64,000 nucleotides of DNA from Planctomycetota bacterium (lineage in GTDB: Bacteria; Planctomycetota; UBA1135; UBA2386): NCBI GenBank assembly GCA_002684655.1, contig NYVR01000091.1, positions 1-64,000 of the forward strand. The letters are read 5' to 3'. The notes beneath the pieces were generated by a model. That model did no database searches and was not told where the DNA came from. It saw only the letters and a program-made list of their open reading frames with translations. A program made the position numbers and the translations under genes. Numbering within the stretch: position 1 is the stretch's first letter; the number at the start of each line of letters is the position of its first letter. Shown here piece by piece: positions 37,579 to 45,184 of this stretch.

Positions 37579-38823
37579 TTACTCTGGACCGCCGTAGAGG
37601 TGGCCCATCTTCTCGCGCTTCGTATCCAAGTATTTCTGGTTGTGCTGGTTAGGCGGAACGACGAGGGGCATCTGCCCTTCGATCTCGAGCCCGTAGCCCT
37701 GCAACCCAGCGAGCTTCTTGGGGTTGTTGGTGAGCAACCTCAGGCGGCGCAGACCGAGGTCGTGGAGGATCTGCGCGCCCGTGCCGAACTCGCGCTCGTC
37801 CGGCTGAAAGCCCAGGTGCACGTTCGCCTCCACGGTGTCCATCCCGGCGTCTTGCAGCGCATAGGCGCGGAGCTTGTTGTCGAGGCCGATGCCGCGCCCT
37901 TCCTGGCTGATGTAGAGAACGACCCCTCGCCCCTCCTCCTGGACCCGCTGCATCGCGGTGTGCAACTGTGGACCGCAGTCGCAGCGAAGCGAGCCGAAGG
38001 CGTCGCCTGTCAGGCACTGCGAGTGCACGCGGACGAGGATCGCCTCGTCTATCGGCGGGAAGCGATCGCCCTCGCCGACGCGGTCGATGCCGACCGTCAG
38101 CGCCATGTGCGTCCGCTTATCGACGCGGCTGTTGTACGTGTGGCAGTCGAAGTCTCCCCACTCCGTGGGCATCTTCGCGACGGCGACGCGCTCGATCATG
38201 CGCTCGCGTCGCCGCCGATATTCAACGAGGTCCGCGATGCAGCCCATCTTGAGGCCGCGCTCCGCACAGAAGCTCTCTAGCTCAGGCACACGCGCCATCT
38301 CGCCGTCCGGCTTGGTGATCTCGCAAATCACGCCAGCAGGCTGCAAGCCAGCGAGGCGGCAGAGGTCGACGATGCCTTCGGTCTGTCCCGTCCGCACCAG
38401 GGTCCCCCCCTCCTTCGCTCGCAGCGGGAAGATGTGGCCCGGTCGAGCGAGGTCCGTCGGCTTCGCGTCGGGATTTGCCGCGGCGAGGATCGTGGTCGCC
38501 CGGTCCTTGGCGGAGATGCCGGTCGTCACGCCCTCGGCCGCCTCGATCGAGACGGTGAACGCCGTGCCGAAACGCGAGCGGTTGTGGGACACCATCATCG
38601 GCAGGTCGAGGCGATCGCAGATCTCGTTGTCCAAGGCCAGACAAATCAGCCCGCACGCCTCGCGGGACATCTGCGCCACGAGCTCCGGCGTCGCGAACTC
38701 TGCGGCGAAGCAGAGGTCCCCCTCGTTTTCACGATCGGGGTCGTCGACCAACACGATCGGCCGGCCAGCTTTGAGCTCTTCCAGCAGTTCAGGGATAGGA
38801 GCGAACGTCTGTGTCACGATCAC
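37579..38823 (-). CDS. ribBA: Bifunctional riboflavin biosynthesis protein RibBA
   Basis: Makes two riboflavin precursors: 3,4-dihydroxy-2-butanone 4-phosphate from ribulose 5-phosphate (RibB part, VDDPDRENEGDL, residues about 1-205) and 2,5-diamino-6-ribosylamino-pyrimidinone phosphate from GTP (RibA part). The zinc cysteines of the GTP cyclohydrolase II domain are in SQCLTGDAFGSLRCDCG. Both active sites look complete. Start is GTG 38823 or, more likely if leaderless, GTG 38817, six bases after TATGTT. I could not find an FMN riboswitch upstream. Confidence 0.95.
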   Translation of the reverse strand: MIVTQTFAPIPELLEELKAGRPIVLVDDPDRENEGDLCFAAEFATPELVAQMSREACGLICLALDNEICDRLDLPMMVSHNRSRFGTAFTVSIEAAEGVTTGISAKDRATTILAAANPDAKPTDLARPGHIFPLRAKEGGTLVRTGQTEGIVDLCRLAGLQPAGVICEITKPDGEMARVPELESFCAERGLKMGCIADLVEYRRRRERMIERVAVAKMPTEWGDFDCHTYNSRVDKRTHMALTVGIDRVGEGDRFPPIDEAILVRVHSQCLTGDAFGSLRCDCGPQLHTAMQRVQEEGRGVVLYISQEGRGIGLDNKLRAYALQDAGMDTVEANVHLGFQPDEREFGTGAQILHDLGLRRLRLLTNNPKKLAGLQGYGLEIEGQMPLVVPPNQHNQKYLDTKREKMGHLYGGPE

Positions 38824-38829
38824 AACATA
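38824..38829 (-). promoter_or_regulatory. Putative -10 element (TATGTT) of ribBA
   Basis: TATGTT directly abuts GTG 38823 and lies six bases before GTG 38817, the spacing seen at other starts in the window. This favours 38817 as the real start. Confidence 0.35.
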
Positions 38830-39015
38830 GGCCGCGGACCGCGCTGAGCGTAGGGGCGAAGATCTACGTTGTGGCCGCGTCCCGTCCGAAGCGCCTACGG
38901 AGACGCCATAGCACCGCGCTTATCTCCCCCGCGAGGGGTGCGTCGCGCCACGTGGCTGGGTAGCGCGCTGGCCTGATCGACGCGCTGACAGCTTCGCCGA
39001 AGGAGCCGCGCCCCG

Positions 39016-39021
39016 TAGGAT
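39016..39021 (+). promoter_or_regulatory. Putative -10 element (TAGGAT)
   Basis: TAGGAT lies nine bases before ATG 39031 with no Shine-Dalgarno between. Identical hexamer to the first sulfatase promoter at 6798. Confidence 0.45.
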
Positions 39022-39030
39022 CAGGCCCGA

Positions 39031-41049
39031 ATGATCGCCGCAATCGTGCTCGCAGCCGCGCTGCTCCCGCCGCCTCAAGACCCCCCAACACAAGCGCCGC
39101 AACGGCCCGGGGAGCGCGTGGCGTGGCAACGCAGCCTCGCGGACGCGCTGGCGCTGCAGACCAAGACCGGCCTCCCGCTGATGATCGCCGTCAACATGGA
39201 CGGCGAGGTCTTCAACGATCGCTTCGCAGCGACCACCTACAAGGACCCTGGCTTCGTCGCCTCGACGCGCGGCTACATCTGCGTGATCGCCTCGCCAGAC
39301 CGCCACACCGAGTCCGACTATGACGCGCTGGGTAACCGGATCGAGTGTCCCCGCTTTGGCGGCTGCACGTGCAGCGAGCACATCAACATCGAGCCCGAGC
39401 TGTTCCGCCGTTACTTCGACGGCAAACGCAACGCGCCGCGTCACGTCGGCGTCAATCCAGCCGGCGAGGTCATGTTCGATCGCTTCCTCGACAGGCGCAT
39501 GCAGACCGCGATCGACGCCGTCGCCAAAAACCGCGGCGACCGCCCCGCGGCGCATCTCCAGGCGCCCAAGAGCGTCGAAGAAATGTTCCGCCGCCGCGAC
39601 GCGATGGCTAGGTCGATCCTGGAGCAGCGCTACCGCGACGCCGACAAGACCGACAGGCGAAACCTGCTTGAGCGCGCAGCGAAGGCCAAGAACGACCCGG
39701 TGGACCTACTACGGATGGGGCTTCGGGATTCGGACGGCGACCTCGTCGGCCTCGCGGCAACTGCGCTTAGCAAGGTCGGCAACAGCGGCGCGCTCATCGA
39801 CATCGAGGACGCCCTCGCCAGCGTCGAGGACGCGGGCATCCGGACCCGCTTGATCCAACAGCTCGGCGCGCTGGGGCGTGAAGACCCCGCCGCTGCGCGG
39901 ATGGCGCAGCAGTTCTCGCGCGAGGCAGAGATCGCGCCGCCGCCGTGGCGCAACGATTGGGCGACCAGCGAGCTGCTGCAGGGACGCGCCGGGATCGAGC
40001 GCGCGCTAGACCGCATCGAGTCGGCGATCGGCAAAGCTCCCAGCGACGACAACCTCCGCTTCGAGCTGGCGATGGCGCAGGCCGCCTTCGCGACCATGCT
40101 CATGCAGGAGAACGGCAGCGGCATCGAGTTTTGGCTCGCCGACGCCGACCGCAACCTAAAGAAGGTCGCGGGGCCCGACCTGCGCTTCGAAGCGCGCGCG
40201 CTCACGTCTGTGCTCGCATGGTACATGTCGGACGCAGCGCTGGCGCGGCGCGCGGCGGAGGAGGCCTTGGCCGCCAAGGCATGCCTGCGACGACCCGACG
40301 CGTGGCTGGCGACCAACTTCCTCGACGTGCTCGTGCAGTTGACGGCGCAAGGCGCGTATTCGCGAGCGCAGGGCGGCGCGCAGGTGAGCCTCGCCGACGA
40401 GATCGCCCGCGTGAACATGGCGTTCAAGCTGCTAGAGGCGGCGGGGACAGCGCGCGAAGGCGGGCTCCTCGCTGGGATCGGGCTCCTCGAATACGCAGGC
40501 CTGCGCGCAGAGGCGCGCGCGAGGCTGGAGGCCCTCGCAGCCGACTTCCCGACGTCGACGGCTGTGCACGACCGCTGGCGCAACCGGATGTTGATCGACT
40601 GGGGCGCTGAGCGCATGCGTCATCGTTACGCGAAGTTCGCGACCGAAGCTGCGGACAAGGCGACCGCCGAGTGGTTCGCCGGCTACGCGGCGCTGGTCGC
40701 TGGCGATCGACACACCTCGGACCAACGTAAGATCGAGGCGGACAACGCCTACACCGACGCTATCGAACGATTCGCCCGAAGCGCTGCGTCGAACCCAAAC
40801 TACGCCGAGTCGTCCAACCACTATGGGGTGTTCGCGCTCGCCGGGCGCGCGTGGATCCGACACGAACGCGGCGACAGCATGGCGGCGGTCAGCGACCTGC
40901 TCAAAGCAGCCGACCTCCGTCCGGATAGCTTAGACCAGGACGACGGCTTGCAGCGAAAGCCCCGCGGCGTCGCTGTCCGGCTGCATGACGCGCTTCAAAG
41001 CGCGGGCGAGGCAGCCCTGGCCGCGAGGCTGCAGCCGATACTCCCGTAG
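39031..41049 (+). CDS. Secreted thioredoxin-fold/helical-repeat protein
   Basis: 672 residues. A short signal-like N-terminus precedes a thioredoxin-like domain (about residues 30-165: KTGLPLMIAVNMDGEVFNDRF with no CxxC). It has an insertion carrying CPRFGGCTC, which could bind metal or form disulfides. The rest is helical and TPR- or HEAT-like (LRMGLRDSDGDLVGLAATALSKVG). No catalytic motif in the usual Trx position. It shares the degenerate Trx-plus-helices theme with the thioredoxin-fold selenoprotein at 44.2-45.1 kb. Function unknown; probably an exported redox-fold scaffold. Confidence 0.6.
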   Translation: MIAAIVLAAALLPPPQDPPTQAPQRPGERVAWQRSLADALALQTKTGLPLMIAVNMDGEVFNDRFAATTYKDPGFVASTRGYICVIASPDRHTESDYDALGNRIECPRFGGCTCSEHINIEPELFRRYFDGKRNAPRHVGVNPAGEVMFDRFLDRRMQTAIDAVAKNRGDRPAAHLQAPKSVEEMFRRRDAMARSILEQRYRDADKTDRRNLLERAAKAKNDPVDLLRMGLRDSDGDLVGLAATALSKVGNSGALIDIEDALASVEDAGIRTRLIQQLGALGREDPAAARMAQQFSREAEIAPPPWRNDWATSELLQGRAGIERALDRIESAIGKAPSDDNLRFELAMAQAAFATMLMQENGSGIEFWLADADRNLKKVAGPDLRFEARALTSVLAWYMSDAALARRAAEEALAAKACLRRPDAWLATNFLDVLVQLTAQGAYSRAQGGAQVSLADEIARVNMAFKLLEAAGTAREGGLLAGIGLLEYAGLRAEARARLEALAADFPTSTAVHDRWRNRMLIDWGAERMRHRYAKFATEAADKATAEWFAGYAALVAGDRHTSDQRKIEADNAYTDAIERFARSAASNPNYAESSNHYGVFALAGRAWIRHERGDSMAAVSDLLKAADLRPDSLDQDDGLQRKPRGVAVRLHDALQSAGEAALAARLQPILP

Positions 41050-41090
41050 ATTTTGGTCCCTCTGCCTCCTCACGGACACTCCGAGACCTC

Positions 41091-41828
41091 ATGACGTCAC
41101 AGCCCCACCCACCAGATCGAAGCCGCCTCGAGCTGCTCTTGGTCAGCAACTCGACCATGCACGGCGGCGGCTACCTCGAGCACTGCGCCAACGAGATCTC
41201 CGACTTCCTCGGCGACATGCGGAGAGTGATGTTCGTGCCTTACGCGCTGGCTGATCACGACGCATACGAGCGCAAGGCTCGCCCAGCGTTCGAAGCCCTC
41301 GGTTACGAGCTCCGATCAGCGCACACCTACGACGACCCGAGGGCCGCGCTAGACGATCACGACGCCGTCTTCATCGGCGGCGGCAACACGTTCCGCCTGC
41401 TCGCTCAGCTTGAGGCGACGGGCCTGCTGGACGCAGTGCGCGCTCGCGCTCTCGCGGGCATGCCCTACATGGGCAGCAGTGCTGGCACCAACGTCGCCAC
41501 GCTCTCGATTTGCACGACCAACGACATGCCGATCGTGCAGCCGCGATCTTTCGACGGGCTGCAGCTCGTCCCTTTCCAGATCAACCCGCACTACCTCGAC
41601 CCAAACCCCGGCAGCAAACACATGGGCGAGACGCGCGAAGAGCGCATCTTGCAGTTCCACGAAGAACGCGACAGCCCGGTGCTAGGACTGCGCGAGGGAT
41701 GCATGCTCCGCGTCCGAGGATCCTCCATGCAGTTGCGCGGGACAACCGCCGCGCGGCTGATGCGCCGCGACGCAGCTGCAAAGGAGTACACCCCGCCGGC
41801 AGATCTATCTTTTCTCTTAGAGACCTGA
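41091..41828 (+). CDS. pepE: Dipeptidase E (alpha-aspartyl dipeptidase)
   Basis: Serine peptidase of family S51 that splits Asp-X dipeptides in the cytoplasm. The N-terminus LLLVSNSTMHGGGYLEH and the motif IGGGNTFRLL are diagnostic. The nucleophile Ser lies in MGSSAGTNVA. The C-terminal His-containing segment NPHYLDP contributes to the active site. 245 residues, near the family's 229. It starts 41 bases after the previous gene and precedes another peptidase, an apparent peptide-utilisation pair. Confidence 0.92.
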   Translation: MTSQPHPPDRSRLELLLVSNSTMHGGGYLEHCANEISDFLGDMRRVMFVPYALADHDAYERKARPAFEALGYELRSAHTYDDPRAALDDHDAVFIGGGNTFRLLAQLEATGLLDAVRARALAGMPYMGSSAGTNVATLSICTTNDMPIVQPRSFDGLQLVPFQINPHYLDPNPGSKHMGETREERILQFHEERDSPVLGLREGCMLRVRGSSMQLRGTTAARLMRRDAAAKEYTPPADLSFLLET

Positions 41829-41847
41829 ACGCAGGCTCGTCGAACTC

Positions 41848-43503
41848 ATGGCACGGACCAACCACTCTCTAGCGCTTGCCGCGGCAACCATCGCCCTCGG
41901 CGCTGCAGCCTGCACGACCCAGCCGCAAGCAGCCACCAGTGGGCTTAACAGCCCCGCCCAAGCCGAGGACCTAATCACAGGCGACATCCTCCGCGCGCAC
42001 GTCGCCAAGCTCAGCAGCGACGACCTGCAAGGGCGCGGCGTCGGGACCGCCGGCGACCGCAAGGCGCGGACCTACATCGCCCAACAGCTTCAGCAGGTGG
42101 GTTGCGTCCCTGGCGCCGCTGACGGCTCGTGGGAGCAACCTGTACCGATCCTCGGTATCCAGTCGAAGGTCACGACGCCGCTGCGCGCTGCAGGCAAAAA
42201 CGGCGAAGCTGCGTTCGAAGCGCCGTTCGACTACACAGCCGTGGCCGGCAGCCCCGCGCAGCGAGCCGCTTGGGACCGCGCCGAGCTGGTCTTCGTCGGC
42301 TACGGCATCGACGCACCCGAACAACAGTGGGACGACTTCGGCGACTTCGACGTCACAGGCAAGGTCCTGTTGGTCATGAACAATGACCCAGCCGACGACC
42401 CAGCGCGATTCGCCGGCAGCACGCGCCTGTATTACGGGCGTTGGAGCTACAAGTTCGAAGAAGCGGCGCGGCGTGGCGCTGCAGGATGCATCGTGATCCA
42501 TACGAACGCCTCGGCGGGCTACCCCTTCCAGGTGATCCAGAGCAGCCACGGACGCGAGAACTTTTGGCTGCCGTTCCCAGACGACCGGCCGACGCTCGGT
42601 GTCCGCTCGTGGTGCTCAGAGGACGCCGCGAGGAAGCTGTGTGGCCTCGGCGGGCACGACCTCGACGAGCTTCGGACCCGAGCCGAACAAGGCAACCAAC
42701 CGCCGGTCTCGCTCGGCGTCAACGTCGACCTCGCGATTGACAACACGCTACGCGAAATAGAGTCCGCGAACGTGCTCGGCGTACTGCCTGGCACCGACCC
42801 CGAGGTGCGCGACGAGTATGTCGTGCTCACGGCTCACTTCGACCACCTCGGCGTCGGCAAGCCGCGAAACGGTGACGACATCTACAACGGCGCCGTCGAC
42901 AACGCGTCAGGGTGCGCTGGCATGCTGGCCCTAGCCCGGGCGGCGGCCACGCTCCGCGAGCGCCGCCGCAGCATGTTGTTCCTCGCAGTCACGGCAGAAG
43001 AGTCCGGCCTGCTCGGGTCGAAGCATTACGCCGAAAACCCGACCGTCGACCGCGAAAAGCTGATCGCCAACGTCAACGTCGACGGCCTCAACGTCTGGGG
43101 CGAGACAAAGGACATCGAGTTCGTCGGATACGGAAAGAACAGCCTGAGCGACGTAGCGCGTGAGATCGCCGAGGCGCGCGGGAGGTCGCTCAAGCCAGAC
43201 AGCCACCCAGACCGCGGCTACTTCTACCGCAGCGACCACTTCAACTTTGCGCGGATCGGCGTGCCCGCGGCCTACTTCAAGGCCGGTTCTGAGTTCCTCG
43301 ACCGACCGGCTGGCCGGAAGCGGATGAAGGCCAGCTACACCACAGTGCATTACCACCAACCCACGGACGAGTTGGCAAAGTGGTGGAACTTCAAGGGCGC
43401 GGTGAGCGACATGCGCGTGCTCTTCCGGCTGCTTGCGCGCACTTCAAACGACGACGCGGCGCCGACGTGGACACCAGGCGACGAGTTCGAGAAGCTCCGA
43501 TGA
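41848..43503 (+). CDS. M28-family zinc peptidase, lipoprotein
   Basis: 551-residue exported aminopeptidase-like enzyme. Lipobox-type start (LGAAAC, Cys at about residue 22) anchors it. A PA-type insertion spans about residues 100-270. Zinc ligands follow the M28 order: H in LTAHFDHLG, D in VDNASGCAG, E-E in TAEESGLLGS, D in FVGYG-region strand partner and H in the C-terminal VHYHQP. FYRSDHFNFA is the usual substrate-pocket motif. It overlaps the next gene by four bases. Acts on peptides outside the cytoplasm. Confidence 0.9.
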   Translation: MARTNHSLALAAATIALGAAACTTQPQAATSGLNSPAQAEDLITGDILRAHVAKLSSDDLQGRGVGTAGDRKARTYIAQQLQQVGCVPGAADGSWEQPVPILGIQSKVTTPLRAAGKNGEAAFEAPFDYTAVAGSPAQRAAWDRAELVFVGYGIDAPEQQWDDFGDFDVTGKVLLVMNNDPADDPARFAGSTRLYYGRWSYKFEEAARRGAAGCIVIHTNASAGYPFQVIQSSHGRENFWLPFPDDRPTLGVRSWCSEDAARKLCGLGGHDLDELRTRAEQGNQPPVSLGVNVDLAIDNTLREIESANVLGVLPGTDPEVRDEYVVLTAHFDHLGVGKPRNGDDIYNGAVDNASGCAGMLALARAAATLRERRRSMLFLAVTAEESGLLGSKHYAENPTVDREKLIANVNVDGLNVWGETKDIEFVGYGKNSLSDVAREIAEARGRSLKPDSHPDRGYFYRSDHFNFARIGVPAAYFKAGSEFLDRPAGRKRMKASYTTVHYHQPTDELAKWWNFKGAVSDMRVLFRLLARTSNDDAAPTWTPGDEFEKLR

Positions 43504-44207
43504 ACACTACGGCGAGACTACCGTCGACGACCCGCCTCGCCGAAGGCGCCGTCATCGTGCTGAGCATCCTGGTCGCGTTCGGCCTCGACGCCTGGTGGGA
43601 CTACGCTAAGAAACGGAACGCAGAGGCCGACCACCTGCGCGCGTTGCTGATCGACTTCGAACAAACGCGCGCCGGGATGGAGGCCACGATCGCACACGGC
43701 GAGCGAATCATCGAACACGCCAAAAATCTCTCTGCGGCCGTCGACGCCGACGCAGCGCCGACCGACGCGCGGATGGACGCGATGCTGTTCGAGCTGATGT
43801 CGCTGCCGACGTTCGAGCCCGTCGTCGGCGCTTATGAAGAGCTCATCGGCGCAGGCAACCTGCGCTTGATCACGGACAAGGAGCTCCGCGCGGCGCTCGC
43901 CGGATGGGGCGCCAACCTGCGTAGCTACGCGACCCGCGAGCGCTGGGCGACCGACCAATGGAACCTCGTCAACGCACCGTTCCTGCTGCAGCAGACGTCG
44001 CTGGCGCAGCTGGTTCCGCGAGGCGCGCTCGGCACAACCGTCGACAACCCGCATCCGCGCAACCACGCAGAGCTCCTGCAGCTGCCCTACTTTCACAACC
44101 TGGTGGTGTATCGCTGGATCGCGGCGAAGGACGCCGTCGAGTCTGGCAAGCAGCTGATGCGCAAGCTGCAGCAAATCGTCGCCCAGATTGAAGGCGCGCT
44201 CGGTTGA
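43500..44207 (+). CDS. Small membrane-anchored protein, unrecognised
   Basis: 235 residues. A TM helix near the N-terminus (LAEGAVIVLSILVAFGLDAWWD) is followed by a helical, coiled-coil-like domain (AEADHLRALLIDFEQTRAGMEATIAHGERIIEHAKNL). The layout resembles DUF6090-type membrane proteins, which I recall only loosely. ATG overlaps the stop of the M28 peptidase, so they are co-translated. It ends 19 bases before the convergent selenoprotein gene. No enzymatic motif is visible. Confidence 0.5.
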   Translation: MNTTARLPSTTRLAEGAVIVLSILVAFGLDAWWDYAKKRNAEADHLRALLIDFEQTRAGMEATIAHGERIIEHAKNLSAAVDADAAPTDARMDAMLFELMSLPTFEPVVGAYEELIGAGNLRLITDKELRAALAGWGANLRSYATRERWATDQWNLVNAPFLLQQTSLAQLVPRGALGTTVDNPHPRNHAELLQLPYFHNLVVYRWIAAKDAVESGKQLMRKLQQIVAQIEGALG

Positions 44208-44225
44208 CCAAGCGGTCCTTGGCGC

Positions 44226-45113
44226 TCAGCGGCGGCGGCGCGGCGCCGCGTAGGCCTCAAGGTCGGCAGCGACCTTCTGGATCTCTTCCTCGGTGACCTT
44301 CTCGCCCTTGGTCCGGCGGAGCATCTCAACGAACCACGCGCACTCCCAGTCGCTGACCGGACCGCCGACGTTCTTACCGTCGTTCTTGTCGCCGGTTTGC
44401 GCGTTGGAGCTGAGCAGCTCTACCCCGTCTGGACCGACGATCACGACCCAAGGGAGTCCGCCGCTCCGCTCGCCCTTGTAGCGCGCGTTGATCGCTTTTC
44501 CGGAGGTGTCCCGATCAACGTCGATCATCAGATCGACCCAACCCTTGCCGTAGATAGGCGCGGTGACCTGTCGCCCGAGGAACTCCTCGAGCACCTTGCA
44601 CCAGCCTCACCAAGGGGCGTCGAAGCGGATCAGGATGTTACGGCCGGTCTTCTTCGCCGTAACCATGGCCGCTGCGAGCTTCGCCGCCGCATCAACAGGC
44701 GCGCAAAAGTGCGGCTCGACGGCGGCGAGCAGCTCTGCGCCGCTGAGCTTGCCGTCGACGAGATATGACGACGCCGCGATGGTCTTCAAGCGCGCACCGC
44801 CTGCGTCCTCGACCAGCAGCGCTGGACGCTTAACGGACGGATAGAGTTTGGCGTCGCCGCTGTAGACCTCGAACTCGTAACGGAACTTGCGAGAGACCGT
44901 TCGGTCCCTGCGCAGAAGACCGGCGAGGTCGACCTCAGCTCCCGGCAGCACGACCAGGACCCGCTTGTTGTGCACAGCTGCGCGCGCGCGGGCCTTGCGC
45001 AGGTCCGCGGGGACGACGGCCTCAACGCCGGCCGCTTCTGTCGCTTGCGCGGTGGCGAGTCCGCCGAGCGCTAGCGTGATCGCGAGTTTTCGCGCGGTGA
45101 GCGTGACATCCAT
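44226..45113 (-). CDS. Exported thioredoxin-fold selenoprotein (WUGWC)
   Basis: 295 residues if UGA 44607-44609 is read as selenocysteine U169. Reading frame: a signal peptide (about 1-23, ALGGLATAQA), then a first, degenerate Trx-like domain (residues about 40-135, no CxxC) and a second Trx domain starting ILIRFDAPW-U-GWCKVLEEFL. U-x-x-C replaces the Cys-x-x-Cys of thioredoxin. GGLPWVVIVGPDG supplies the cis-Pro loop that pairs with the active site. Two separate frames would break the domain exactly at its active site, which argues for readthrough rather than two genes. Hairpin with loop AGUU follows the UGA by 23 bases. Likely a periplasmic disulfide reductase or peroxide-linked enzyme. Confidence 0.85.
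44573..44592 (-). promoter_or_regulatory. Putative bacterial SECIS hairpin for U169
   Basis: GCUCGAGG pairs with CCUCGGGC (8 bp, one G-U) around the loop AGUU. The loop starts 23 bases after the UGA, within the 16-37 base window, and G is at its second position as SelB-binding loops require. Confidence 0.7.
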
Positions 45114-45120
45114 GTCCGTC

Positions 45121-45126
45121 AGCTTA
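45121..45126 (-). promoter_or_regulatory. Putative -10 element (TAAGCT) of thioredoxin selenoprotein
   Basis: On the minus strand TAAGCT lies seven bases before ATG 45113, in a 71-base gap to the next gene. Candidate leaderless promoter. Confidence 0.35.
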
Positions 45127-45184
45127 CCTGCTATCGCGCGCTGCCGTCGCGTCCAAGCTGCCGCATAAGCGGCTTCGGCTCCAC

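Noticed and set aside
38830-38885. FMN riboswitch upstream of ribBA (an ATCTTCG segment is present)
   Set aside because: Only a seven-base likeness to the start of the RFN element; the remaining conserved segments are missing.
38864-39091. Small minus-strand frame upstream of ribBA
   Set aside because: It overlaps the divergent promoter and start of the 39031 gene, and has no good start or domain. GC-rich chance frame.
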